Shown here one piece after another: positions 23,957 through 32,450 of a stretch of DNA of 64,000 nucleotides. Position numbers and translations under genes: made by a program. The notes under the pieces were generated by a model, which was given only the letters and a program-made list of their open reading frames with translations, made no database searches and had not been told where the DNA came from. Each line of letters opens with the position of its first letter. The stretch's first letter is position 1. The DNA comes from Bacteroidota bacterium. GTDB taxonomy: Bacteria > Bacteroidota > Bacteroidia > Palsa-965. The DNA lies in NCBI GenBank assembly GCA_016194975.1, contig JACQAM010000023.1, positions 62,001-126,000 on the forward strand, read 5' to 3'.

Positions 23957-25677
23957 CAGAAAGGCCTGCCGCTCCAACTCTTCCAGTGCATCTTCATTGT
24001 TTCATCAGCCGTTGCAGTTCTTTTCACTCGCGGATCGGAATAATAATGAGTTCCGTCTGATTTCATTTTGATCGCCTGCGTTCTGTTTCCCGATGTGACC
24101 ACGAATTCAATTTCTGTTTTACCAAGCAACCTCAGCCATTCCGCCATATCGGCCTTCAATTGTATTCCATTCACAGAAATAATTTCATCGCCAACAGAAA
24201 GCCCGGCTTTCTCTGCAGGAGAATGGTAATAAATTTCGGAAACTCTCGTGGCGCCATTCGGCTCCGTGATCTTGAATCCGAAAAGATCTTCGTGCGGCCT
24301 GCGCGAATGTGCAAACTCCAGTTCACAACCGATCACAGCGAACGCTTCCCGCAGGACAGGTTCATAATCATTTGCTTTGTAGAAAAAATTATTCCAGTAA
24401 TAGGAAAAATCTGCACCTGACGTTTCTTCAACGAGTTTTTTGTAATCTGCCTCCGTGTATCCCCGTCCTTTCAATGCAAAATCAGTCCAGAGTTTTCTCA
24501 TCACATCATCGAGCGATTTTTTTGCTGAAGTATTTTTCCGGATGAAAATATCGGTGACAAAAGCAAGCAAACATCCTTCATGATAAATAGAAGTCTTTCT
24601 GTGTGGAGCGCCCGGAACATATCCGTCGAGCCAGGTGTCGAATGAAGATTCCGCTACGGAAAGAAAATAGCGAGCGTGACTTTCAAAATGTTTCTGCATG
24701 CGCTCATGAAAAGCAGGCCAGAATTCCTCTTCCGTCCAAACACCGGATCGCAACAGAAGATAATCGCCATAATAAGTAGTCACACCTTCGCACACATACC
24801 CGAGGCGCGAATAATTTTCTTTCGTGTAATCATAAGGAAGCATTTCCGCAGGGCGAATGGATTTTATATTCCACGCATGGAATAATTCATGGCAACTCAC
24901 ACCGAGAAATTCATTGTAAACTTCGCCCATCAGTTTGTGAGCCGGGCCGAGTGCGATTACTGTTGATGCGGTATGCTCCACACCATGATGAATGCGCTGG
25001 GGCATCACCTGGAAAAGAAAATGATAATGTTCCGATGGAAAAGTTTTGTAAATGCACATCTGCTCATTGATGAAAATAAAAAAATCGGAAATAACAGATG
25101 ACCATTCCGGTTTGCTCACACCCTGGAACCAGAGGTGGAATTCAACTCCGTCGAGAATAAAATAATTATGCTTGATGGTCGGTGAAGAAATGAACGGACT
25201 ATCGGCAAGCTCATCGAAATTCTTTGCAAAAAGTTTTTTTTCTCCGTCCTTTTTTAACGCACAAGCCGTTTTCCATCCGTCCGGAATTTTCAATTCAACA
25301 GAACATTCTTCATTGATACGATCAGGAATATAAACGCAGCAGTTCACCGGATTGACATACAACTGCGAATCGTCGAGAAAAGTGGAACCTGCATTCAGTT
25401 CCGATGCAAAATATTCATAAGTGATCTTCAGCCGCTTCACACCTTTCGTCTTCAATTCCCATTTGTCTTTTGTGATCTTCATTGCAGAAATTTCTTTCCC
25501 CTCTTCATTCCATGCCTGAAAATTTCTCACATTCTTTGCAAAATTTCCGAGCTCATAACGCCCCGGCCTCCACGACGGAAGCTGAATGTAAGTGGCCTCA
25601 CCGCTTATGTTTTCTGCAGTGATCTCAAAATTGATATAACGTGTGGACGGATACTGGAATGAAAGTTTGTAATTCAC
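23956..25677 (-). CDS. M61 family metallopeptidase with PDZ domain
   Basis: A 573-residue peptidase of the glycyl aminopeptidase (M61) family. An N-terminal beta domain (LPSWRPGRYELGNFAKNVRNF) is followed by the zinc site GVSCHELFHAWNIKSIRP (HExxH, with the downstream Glu in YVCEGVTTYY) and a C-terminal PDZ domain (SPAEKAGLSVGDEIISVNGI). No signal peptide is evident, so it is likely cytoplasmic. Translation starts at GTG 25677. It is 30 bases downstream of ilvE on the same strand and ends in an AT-rich terminator. Preference for N-terminal glycine is known for some relatives only. Confidence 0.93.
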   Translation of the reverse strand: MNYKLSFQYPSTRYINFEITAENISGEATYIQLPSWRPGRYELGNFAKNVRNFQAWNEEGKEISAMKITKDKWELKTKGVKRLKITYEYFASELNAGSTFLDDSQLYVNPVNCCVYIPDRINEECSVELKIPDGWKTACALKKDGEKKLFAKNFDELADSPFISSPTIKHNYFILDGVEFHLWFQGVSKPEWSSVISDFFIFINEQMCIYKTFPSEHYHFLFQVMPQRIHHGVEHTASTVIALGPAHKLMGEVYNEFLGVSCHELFHAWNIKSIRPAEMLPYDYTKENYSRLGYVCEGVTTYYGDYLLLRSGVWTEEEFWPAFHERMQKHFESHARYFLSVAESSFDTWLDGYVPGAPHRKTSIYHEGCLLAFVTDIFIRKNTSAKKSLDDVMRKLWTDFALKGRGYTEADYKKLVEETSGADFSYYWNNFFYKANDYEPVLREAFAVIGCELEFAHSRRPHEDLFGFKITEPNGATRVSEIYYHSPAEKAGLSVGDEIISVNGIQLKADMAEWLRLLGKTEIEFVVTSGNRTQAIKMKSDGTHYYSDPRVKRTATADETMKMHWKSWSGRPF

Positions 25678-25707
25678 AGAAAATATTTTGAAAATAATTC
25701 AGGATGA

Positions 25708-26778
25708 TCAGCAAACACGGTACACCCAATCGTGGGGATCAGTAATTCTGCCGCGACGAATACTATCGAGTGTCTTTCCGACTTTTTTCGAGAACGACAG
25801 ATCCGTCAACGCAGGTAATTTAAAATCTGCTCCTTCATAACCGATGTGAGAAATATGCGCAATGGTTGCTGCAGTTCCGGTACCGAATGCTTCCGTGAGT
25901 TTTCCGCTTTTCAATCCTTCCTGAACTTCGTCAATGGAAACACGGCGTTCTTCCACCGGCAGATTCCAGTCGCGCGCGAGCGTGAGTACACTATCGCGAG
26001 TAATGCCCGCGAGAATGGTATCGCTTAAATTCGGTGTGATCAGTTTTCCATCAATGACAAACATGAGATTCATTGTTCCCGATTCTTCTACGTATTTATG
26101 TTCTCTACCGTCAGTCCATATCAACTGATCATAACCGTCTTTTCTTGCAAGCGCAGAAGGATAAAGTGAACGTCCATAATTTCCGGAAGCTTTCACAAAA
26201 CCTACTCCACCTTCTACAGCGCGGAAAAAAGTTTTCTCCACTTTCACTTTGAGCGGATGATCGTAATAGGCGCCGACCGGTGAAGCAATAATGAGAAACA
26301 TATAACTGTCGGATGGCTTTACACCAATGTAATCGTCGGTAGCAATGAGAAATGGCCTTACATAAAGTGAACGTCCGTCACCAGCAGGAACCCAGTTCTG
26401 ATCAAGACGCAATAATTCAACAAGTCCTTCCATGAAAATTTCTTCCGGCACATCAGGCATCGCCATTCTCCTGGCGGAAACATTCAAGCGTTTCTGATTT
26501 TCTATTGGGCGAAACAAAAGCACTCTTCCGGAATCAGAGCGATACGCTTTCATTCCTTCGAAAATAGATTGTCCGTAATGCATCATGGAACTTGCCGGGC
26601 TCAGCATAAGTTCTCCGTACGGGCGTATGCGCGGGCGCACCCACCTGCCCTCGTGATATTCTGCAAGGAACATGTGATCGGAAAAAACTTTTCCGAATGG
26701 GAGATTATTAATATCGAGTCCGGGAAGACGGGAATGAGCAGTTTTCTGGATATCGAGCTTAAGGGTTGCGGTGCTCAT
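25708..26778 (-). CDS. ilvE: Branched-chain amino-acid aminotransferase
   Basis: A PLP enzyme of fold class IV (356 residues) that makes or degrades leucine, isoleucine and valine. MMHYGQSIFEGMKAYRS, the domain-linking YVRPFLIATDDYIGV, the PLP-lysine region GVGFVKASGNYGRSL, EESGTMNLMFVIDGKL and TEAFGTGTAATIAHI are class II BCAT signatures. The ATG at 26778 (MSTATLKLDI) is chosen; the frame runs on to 26832 without a better start. It leads a two-gene unit with the M61 peptidase, 30 bases apart. A weak CATATTTG box lies upstream. Confidence 0.95.
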   Translation of the reverse strand: MSTATLKLDIQKTAHSRLPGLDINNLPFGKVFSDHMFLAEYHEGRWVRPRIRPYGELMLSPASSMMHYGQSIFEGMKAYRSDSGRVLLFRPIENQKRLNVSARRMAMPDVPEEIFMEGLVELLRLDQNWVPAGDGRSLYVRPFLIATDDYIGVKPSDSYMFLIIASPVGAYYDHPLKVKVEKTFFRAVEGGVGFVKASGNYGRSLYPSALARKDGYDQLIWTDGREHKYVEESGTMNLMFVIDGKLITPNLSDTILAGITRDSVLTLARDWNLPVEERRVSIDEVQEGLKSGKLTEAFGTGTAATIAHISHIGYEGADFKLPALTDLSFSKKVGKTLDSIRRGRITDPHDWVYRVC

Positions 26779-26919
26779 AAATTTCCGAATTGAATTATTT
26801 CGTGGGAGATGTGTTCTTGACAAATATGCCAATTAATTTTCGTTGAAATTGACGTTTCATGAGTGAAATTCGACAGAGGCATGGATATTGCTGACAAACG
26901 ATTAATTTTAGTGCTGATA

Positions 26920-27063
26920 ATGATGAAAAGGAATTCAACCCTGCTTTATACGATGATCCTTGTCGTAATGTTCGCCTGCGGATGCGGAGGTTGTCATCAT
27001 TCTACAAAGTCTCCGGGAGCCGATAAAAAATATGCACCGTGCCATTGCAGTGACCAGTTTTGA
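26920..27063 (+). CDS. Small cysteine-rich lipoprotein
   Basis: A 47-residue predicted lipoprotein starting at ATG 26920 (the second Met at 26923 is equally possible). A short hydrophobic signal (LLYTMILVVMFAC) ends at a lipobox-like Cys, and the mature part carries five more cysteines and two histidines (CGCGGCHHS, PCHCSDQF), a pattern that could bind metal. The frame extends upstream to 26863 but lacks signal character there. TAATTTTA, one mismatch from the promoter box, lies at the right distance. No homologue is known to me; the short size makes this a moderate call. Confidence 0.5.
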   Translation: MMKRNSTLLYTMILVVMFACGCGGCHHSTKSPGADKKYAPCHCSDQF

Positions 27064-27163
27064 GTCGTGAGTGATGATTGTTTTTACATTAGAGAATTCT
27101 ATTTGTCCCAACCCATTACTCCTAACTCAATACGCATAACTCCTAACCCATTACCTTTACATC

Positions 27164-27820
27164 ATGTCACTCATCAAAGCATCCGGAATAAAAAAATCTT
27201 ATGGCGATCTGCATGTTCTTCGCGGCATCGATATGGAAATTTCTAAAGGAGAGATCGTTTCTATTGTAGGAGCAAGTGGCGCAGGAAAAACTACTTTACT
27301 TACTATTCTCGGCACACTCGACCGCGCTGATGAAGGAAAACTGATCATTGACGGGGAAGAACTGAATAAGCTGAATGGAAAAAATATTTCATCGTTCCGC
27401 AACAGGAAGATCGGTTTTGTTTTCCAGTTCCATCACCTGCTTCCTGAATTTTCTGCGCTCGAGAATGTGTGCATGCCTGCGTACATTGCCGGAACTTCAA
27501 AACCTGAGGCAGAAAAAAAAGGAAAAGAACTCCTGGCCATGCTCGGACTTTCTGAAAGAGAAACACACAAACCATCTGAGCTTTCCGGCGGTGAACAGCA
27601 GCGTGTGGCTGTAGCGAGGGCGCTCATCAATGATCCTGCTGTAATTTTCGCTGACGAACCTTCCGGGAATCTTGATTCTGCAACTTCAAAAGGCCTGCAT
27701 GAATTATTTTTTCATTTGAGAAAAGAACTGGGACAAACTTTTGTGATCGTCACACACAATGAAGAACTGGCGCGTATGGCCGATCGCAAATTAACCATCA
27801 GGGATGGAATCATCATGTGA
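27164..27820 (+). CDS. lolD: ABC transporter ATP-binding protein, LolD type
   Basis: A 218-residue ATPase that powers extraction of lipoproteins from the inner membrane. Walker A is [10 protein letters not shown], the signature [16 protein letters not shown], Walker [13 protein letters not shown] and the H-loop VTHNEELA. The [16 protein letters not shown] segment is typical of LolD/MacB-type ATPases. The permease partner (LolCE) is not adjacent here, which is common in Bacteroidetes. It starts at ATG 27164 and is followed by a small lipoprotein gene. LolD is the best fit, but FtsE- or MacB-like use cannot be excluded from sequence. Confidence 0.9.
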   Translation: MSLIKASGIKKSYGDLHVLRGIDMEISKGEIVSIVGASGAGKTTLLTILGTLDRADEGKLIIDGEELNKLNGKNISSFRNRKIGFVFQFHHLLPEFSALENVCMPAYIAGTSKPEAEKKGKELLAMLGLSERETHKPSELSGGEQQRVAVARALINDPAVIFADEPSGNLDSATSKGLHELFFHLRKELGQTFVIVTHNEELARMADRKLTIRDGIIM

Positions 27821-27851
27821 TAATTTGCAAATGAGTCAATGGAGTTCTATC

Positions 27852-28205
27852 ATGAAAAAACTATTTCCATTCATTTTTCTTTTTTTTCTGACAACTCTTT
27901 CCTCGTGCAAAAAAAATCCGGATACGACGATGACCTTTCACATCAGCAACAACACCGGCGGATCGTACGTGATCAACATGACGAGTCAATTCAAAAGTGA
28001 TGTGGAAAGTTCTTCCGCTTCCACATTCGATAAAAGCATTACCCTTTCCGGAGAAAATAATGTGCACGCTTCCAACTGGCAATGCCACGTTACGAACAGC
28101 AATAATCTTTCTTCGCACATTTCAATCACTTTGACTTTCGATAATGGAACTCCGCATACGTGTTCCGATACCACTCACGCCGATCTCTGGTGCCAGGGGC
28201 AATGA
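27852..28205 (+). CDS. Small hypothetical lipoprotein
   Basis: A 117-residue predicted lipoprotein: signal KKLFPFIFLFFLTTLSSCKK with the acylated Cys and the CKK start common in Bacteroidetes surface lipoproteins. The mature domain is Thr/Ser/Asn-rich and probably all-beta (MTFHISNNTGGSYVINM, ISITLTFDNGTPHTC). It begins 31 bases after lolD; an in-frame ATG overlapping lolD at 27804 lacks signal character. Three cysteines in the last 40 residues could form a disulfide. Function unknown. Confidence 0.75.
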   Translation: MKKLFPFIFLFFLTTLSSCKKNPDTTMTFHISNNTGGSYVINMTSQFKSDVESSSASTFDKSITLSGENNVHASNWQCHVTNSNNLSSHISITLTFDNGTPHTCSDTTHADLWCQGQ

Positions 28206-28320
28206 ATTCGAAAATTTGAGATTACTGTTTTTTGATTGCAACAATGTCGAATTTCAAATCTTCAAATCATTAAATGACCAGGGACCACACCTTTCGGAGC
28301 AGTCCCTGTCGTAAAAAAAT

Positions 28321-28720
28321 TGCAGACCGATAAGCCGGGTTCTGTTTCTTCCTGAGAACAAGTCTCTGAAAGCTTCCGTCATTTCTCTGCTCCCGACATT
28401 ACTGTCGGGATGTAGCAACCTACCCATCACGTCCCTTCGACAAGCTCAGGGGGCAGCGAACAACTGCGCTATCGTGACTTATTTGGTTTTTCAACACCCG
28501 GGGTTTACCAGAACATCTGTCGCCAGATGCGCAGTGCGCTCTTACCGCACTTTTTCACCCTTACTTCCCGAAGCCGAACTTCAGCAAGCGGTTTACTTTT
28601 CTGTGGCACTTTCCATAATGAAACATTTCTGTTTCATCTCTTCCCGTTAGGAAGCGGATCGTTCTGTGTTGCCCGGACTTTCCTCTGCTCATTGCTGAAC
28701 AGCGACGGAATAGTCTGCGT
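28321..28720 (-). ncRNA. rnpB: RNase P RNA (type A)
   Basis: Read on the minus strand the RNA begins GCAGACTATTCCGTC and contains GAGGAAAGTCCGGGC, the conserved 5' core, and it ends with ACAGAACCCGGCTTATCGG followed by GTCTGC, which pairs with the 5' GCAGAC to form helix P1. Both ends and about 400 bases length fit bacterial type A RNase P RNA. It processes tRNA 5' ends with the RnpA protein. Two variable helices hold perfect palindromes, at about 28399-28414 (TCCCGACA/TGTCGGGA) and CCCTTCGACAAGCTCAGGG (about 28433-28451), that look like inserted repeats. It is followed by a T-run after position 28321. Confidence 0.95.
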
Positions 28721-28834
28721 TGCAAAATTAAGAATGATAAATGATAAATGATGAATTATTTTGCTCGCGGTAAATTGGGTTCAATGCATTTTTGTTGCGT
28801 TCATAAAGAACAACATTGAATGTTAAACAGACGC

Positions 28835-29878
28835 TCAAAACAATTCTACTTCCGTTGCACCGAATCCGTATCGCTGAAATGATGCGTCGTGAAAACGAAT
28901 TCCCTTGTGGTGGGATAATAATTTTCTCACCTCGCTTTTGAGCCGGCCGTTGCCCACTCCGTGAATGAAAATGATACGTTGTAATTTCTGCGCGATGGCT
29001 TCGTCGAGTTCCTGCTGCACTTTTTTAAGTTGAATGTCGATAAGCTGTGCATTGTTCATTCCACTGTAATTATCGATCAATTCCTCGATGTGAAGATCAA
29101 TTTCTTTTTCACTGAATTGATTTTTCTGATGAGGAATAGAAATTTTCCCGGCAGAGATCCGTTGTTCTTTTTCTTTCAGCATCCGGTCAATGTCTTTCTG
29201 GGTGACGACCACATTTTCCATTTTATTTTCTTCTTCCATCACTTCCACTTCTGAAATCCATGCACGATTCTCCGTCAGTTCGTTTTCGGTGAATGTAGAA
29301 TCCCTGAAGAATTTAACGCCGGAAAGTTTCAGCACATCAGAAACCGGGTCGTGATGTTCGTACTGATCTCCACTGAAAAATAAAATATCGGTTTTCAATT
29401 GCCCCCAATCGCCTATTTGCTGCGGAGTATATTTTTCCATCTCAAATTCTGTGTGCGGGCGCATTGCGCCTGACTCCATGCACACCCACCCGCGCCCGTG
29501 CCTGAGCGAGAGCGTGAAGAAAATATCGTAGGTTGTATTATTACACAACGCCACTGCAATTTTTCCCGCCGAAGGGAAATGCTGGTTTTCCGGTATGAAT
29601 GCTAAATAGATCCCTTCAGGATAGTTCAACGTTCCTTGTTCAAGGTTCAATGCTCGCGTTTCATTTTCATGTTGAACCTGGAACTTTAAACCTTCAACAT
29701 CCGGGCTTTCACCTGTTTTTTCTATGGGTGAATCCGGCACAAGTTGATTCAACGGATATTCATACTGAAAACCATCTTCGATCTCCACAACAGCCATGGA
29801 AGAGCTGATGATCTTTTTGATCACGCCCCCTCCTTTCTCATTGAGGAAACGGACTTTATCGCCGGTGTGTAAATTCAT
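28835..29878 (-). CDS. DUF2027 and Smr domain protein
   Basis: A 347-residue protein typical of Bacteroidetes. The N-terminal KOW/Tudor-like part (GDKVRFLNEKGGGVIKKII) is followed by a DUF2027 beta domain (residues about 80-215) and a C-terminal Smr nuclease-like domain (EIDLHIEELIDNYSGM and IIFIHGVGNGRLKSEVRKLL). Smr domains nick branched DNA or cleave RNA on stalled ribosomes. A linker around residues 58-87 is encoded by repeat-like GTTGAAC words (about 29620-29700) that resemble an inserted intergenic repeat. The start is ATG 29878. It lies downstream of DUF1801 and close to rnpB, but has no obvious operon partner. Confidence 0.88.
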   Translation of the reverse strand: MNLHTGDKVRFLNEKGGGVIKKIISSSMAVVEIEDGFQYEYPLNQLVPDSPIEKTGESPDVEGLKFQVQHENETRALNLEQGTLNYPEGIYLAFIPENQHFPSAGKIAVALCNNTTYDIFFTLSLRHGRGWVCMESGAMRPHTEFEMEKYTPQQIGDWGQLKTDILFFSGDQYEHHDPVSDVLKLSGVKFFRDSTFTENELTENRAWISEVEVMEEENKMENVVVTQKDIDRMLKEKEQRISAGKISIPHQKNQFSEKEIDLHIEELIDNYSGMNNAQLIDIQLKKVQQELDEAIAQKLQRIIFIHGVGNGRLKSEVRKLLSHHKGIRFHDASFQRYGFGATEVELF

Positions 29879-29997
29879 TGGAGGAGGATTACAGATTTAC
29901 TACGAGAATACAGATTACAGATCTAAACGGATTTACAGAGCGAAAACTACTCATTCTCTGCATAACTTATTTTCACTCTTAACTCATAACTCATCGC
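29879..29997. repeat. Spacer of GATTACAGATT and ACTCATAACTC words
   Basis: The 119-base spacer contains near-tandem GGATTACAGATTT, ACAGATTACAGATC and CGGATTTACAGAG words, then TTAACTCATAACTCATCGC. The ACAGATTACAG word returns at 32325-32360. No gene is visible. Confidence 0.4.
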
Positions 29998-30465
29998 TTA
30001 TAACTTTCCAATCTTCTTCAAAACACGTTCATACTTTTCGATATAAGTTTCAACCGTTATCTTCTTCGCGAGATCGGCGAACAGTTTGAACGGAATGTCG
30101 TCCAATTTTTTCAAACGGACACAACTCTTGCCCATGTCAAGTTTTCCTTTCGATTGTTTCTTGTATTCATCCCGGAACCATTTCAGCAATTTCGAATCCA
30201 TGTACAAGCCCATGTGGTAAACTGCGAGAAAATTTTTCTGCGAAGCTATGCTCACAAGTCCCAATGGAGTTCCGGGTGAAACATGATAACCTTTAGGATA
30301 AGTGGAAAGCGGAATACAATACGTGATCATTCCGTAAGCCATACTTTCTTTATAACCCTCAGGCAGATTTTTTCTGAACGCATTACGTAATTCGGCAAAT
30401 ACTTTTTTCCGGTCAGCAGGAAGTGATTCAATATATTCTTCGGGCGTTGATGCGTTCGATCTCAT
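29998..30465 (-). CDS. DUF1801 (YdhG/YobT-like) domain protein
   Basis: A 155-residue soluble protein. STPEEYIESLPADRKKVFAEL, LPEGYKESMAYGMITYCIPL, HMGLYMDSKLLKWFRDEYK and MGKSCVRLKKLDDIPFKL are the blocks of the DUF1801/YdhG-like family, which has an alpha/beta fold often paired with DNA-binding or iron-chaperone functions but no settled activity. It starts with ATG 30465, with a MITE-like element only 15 bases upstream, so its promoter must lie within or beyond that element. Identification of the family is secure, function is not. Confidence 0.85.
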   Translation of the reverse strand: MRSNASTPEEYIESLPADRKKVFAELRNAFRKNLPEGYKESMAYGMITYCIPLSTYPKGYHVSPGTPLGLVSIASQKNFLAVYHMGLYMDSKLLKWFRDEYKKQSKGKLDMGKSCVRLKKLDDIPFKLFADLAKKITVETYIEKYERVLKKIGKL

Positions 30466-30479
30466 AGAATTGTTTTTAA

Positions 30480-30602
30480 GGGCATCTCTAATAACTTCGA
30501 ACTGCTGCGTTGGGCTATGTCCTCAAAATCCTCATTTACGAATAGTAAATTCCGGTTTTTCGGGCTTGCCCGCCTTGCATTTCTGTGTTTTTAGAGATGC
30601 CC
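30480..30602. mobile_element. MITE-like element, copy 1 (TTAA target duplication)
   Basis: The 123-bp element begins GGGCATCTCTAATAAC and ends in the inverse GTTTTTAGAGATGCCC, giving about 16-bp terminal inverted repeats. TTAA flanks it on both sides (30476-30479 and 30603-30606), a likely target duplication. The inner sequence (TTCGAACTGCTGCGTTGGGC and on) is shared with 33495-33600. No coding capacity. Confidence 0.75.
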
Positions 30603-30611
30603 TTAATAAAA

Positions 30612-31172
30612 TTACCCCATTCTTTTATTATTCAGCAATGAATAAATCCCGGTATCGAAGAATTTTCCATTGTAAAAATAATTCTCTTTGAAATGCGCTT
30701 CTTTTACGAAATTGAATTTTTGAAGCAGGTGAATGGAAACTTCATTCAGCGGATTCACATTCGCCTCAATGCTGTGCAACTTCATCACTTCAAAACCAAA
30801 AGCAATAACCCGCTGTATGGCTTCCGAAGCGAAACCTTTATTCCAGTATTCCGAAAAAAGCTGGTAACCGATCTCTGCACGATGATGTTGCGGATTGGTT
30901 TTATGAAAACTAATATTGCCGATCAGTTTTTTACTGTCCTTCTCCTTCATTGCCCAGGAGATGACTTCGTTGTTTGAAATTCCATGATCTATTTTACCAA
31001 TGAGTTCGTGGATCTCTTCCACCGAAGCGGGCGCATCTCGTTCAAGATATTTTCTTCCTTTCGTTTCACAACGCATCCTGAACATCTCTTCGGCATCTTC
31101 TTTCACGATCCTGCACAACACCATTCTTTCAGTATGCAACACAGGAAATTCAGAAAAATCGAACTGCAACAT
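30612..31172 (-). CDS. GNAT family N-acetyltransferase (RimJ/RimL type)
   Basis: A 186-residue acetyltransferase. LHTERMVLCRIVKEDAEEMF at the N-terminus and IGYQLFSEYWNKGFASEAIQ, the acetyl-CoA-binding core, followed by HSIEANVNPLNEVSIHLLQK place it in the RimJ/RimL/ribosomal N-acetyltransferase-like group. The exact substrate is unknown; it could act on protein N-termini or a small molecule. It starts 9 bases after the bshA stop codon on the same strand, so both are probably one transcript. It ends 10 bases from a MITE-like element. Confidence 0.88.
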   Translation of the reverse strand: MLQFDFSEFPVLHTERMVLCRIVKEDAEEMFRMRCETKGRKYLERDAPASVEEIHELIGKIDHGISNNEVISWAMKEKDSKKLIGNISFHKTNPQHHRAEIGYQLFSEYWNKGFASEAIQRVIAFGFEVMKLHSIEANVNPLNEVSIHLLQKFNFVKEAHFKENYFYNGKFFDTGIYSLLNNKRMG

Positions 31173-31181
31173 CTGAAAATA

Positions 31182-32318
31182 TTATTTCGGCTGATGAACT
31201 TTCAGAACACTTTCATAAAGTTCTTCATACATCGGTAAAATATTCCGGATGTCGAATTTTTTTGCCTGGTCGTGCGCCTGTTTTTTGAAGAGCTGAAGAT
31301 TTTTTTCATCCGAGAGAATTTTCACTGCATTCTTCGCCATATCCTCCACATCACCCACATTACTCGTGTAACCCGAAAATCCATTCACATTCACTTCCGG
31401 CAATCCTCCGGTATTTGTGGAGATCACCGGAACATTGGAAGCCATCGCTTCAAGCGCGGCCAAACCGAAACTTTCTGTTTCCGATGGAAGAATAAAAAGA
31501 TCGGCAATAGCAAGCACTTCATTCGGATACTGCACTTTTCCCAATGAAATAATGTCATCGCATGTTTTCAGTTCGCGGCAGAGTTTTTCAATGTTCGCGC
31601 GCTCGGGACCATCGCCCACGAGGATTAGTTTCACTTTTACTTCCTTTCGCACTTTTGCAAAAACACGCAACACATCTTCCACGCGTTTCACTTTCCGAAA
31701 ATTGGAAACGTGCACAATGAGTTTTTCACCGTTCGGCGCGAAAATATTTTTTTTACACTGATCTGTTTCCACTCCGTAATCTTCGAGACAAATAAAATTC
31801 GGGATCACTTCAATTTCACGATCCACTTTAAAATATTTGTACGTATCCCTTTTCAAACTTTCAGAAACGGCGGTCACTGCATTCGAATGATTGATGGCGA
31901 ATGTAATCACGGGCTCGAAGGACGAATCCCGGCCAACAAGTGTAATGTCTGTTCCGTGCAGCGTGGTAATGAATGGCAATGAAATTCCTTTGTCTTTCAA
32001 AATCTGTTGCGCAACGTACGCAGCACTCGCGTGCGGAATCGCGTAATGCACGTGAAGCAGATCGAGTTTTTCATTCTTCACCACGTCCACCATACGACTG
32101 CTCAGAACAAGTTCGTAGGGCTGGTAATCGAACAGCGGATAATCGGAAACGGAAACTTCGTGATAGAAAATATTTTCAGTGAACGAATCGAGACGCACCG
32201 GCTGACTGTAAGTAATGAAATGAACCTGGTGCCCTTTTTTTGCGAGCGCTTTTCCGAGTTCAGTTGCTACAACACCTGATCCGCCGAAAGTAGGATAACA
32301 GACTATGCCAATTTTCAT
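31182..32318 (-). CDS. bshA: N-acetyl-alpha-D-glucosaminyl L-malate synthase BshA
   Basis: A 378-residue GT4 glycosyltransferase that makes GlcNAc-malate, the first step of bacillithiol synthesis. GIVCYPTFGGSGVVATELG at the N-terminus is diagnostic for BshA; HVHYAIPHASAAYVAQQILK, TTLHGTDITLVGRDSSF, HVSNFRKVKRVEDVLRVFA, and LILPSETESFGLAALEAMASN-like (ILPSETESFGLAALEAMA) blocks are also present. It is followed closely by a GNAT gene. A BstA/YfiT-like gene, a family linked to bacillithiol S-transfer, lies elsewhere in this window (58409-58942), so the organism probably uses bacillithiol as a low-molecular-weight thiol. Confidence 0.95.
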   Translation of the reverse strand: MKIGIVCYPTFGGSGVVATELGKALAKKGHQVHFITYSQPVRLDSFTENIFYHEVSVSDYPLFDYQPYELVLSSRMVDVVKNEKLDLLHVHYAIPHASAAYVAQQILKDKGISLPFITTLHGTDITLVGRDSSFEPVITFAINHSNAVTAVSESLKRDTYKYFKVDREIEVIPNFICLEDYGVETDQCKKNIFAPNGEKLIVHVSNFRKVKRVEDVLRVFAKVRKEVKVKLILVGDGPERANIEKLCRELKTCDDIISLGKVQYPNEVLAIADLFILPSETESFGLAALEAMASNVPVISTNTGGLPEVNVNGFSGYTSNVGDVEDMAKNAVKILSDEKNLQLFKKQAHDQAKKFDIRNILPMYEELYESVLKVHQPK

Positions 32319-32450
32319 AGGTGAAGATTACAGATAGTACAGAAATACAGATTACGAAAGTTGCGGAATTTCAAGTGTTGCTTTGCAAAGATACACAGGA
32401 TTGAATCGTATTTTTCTTTTTGGTGTGGTCGTTTTCATTACAAAATTATT

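Noticed and set aside
28527-28751. Open frame in the rnpB region
   Set aside because: The sequence is RNase P RNA; the frame is incidental.
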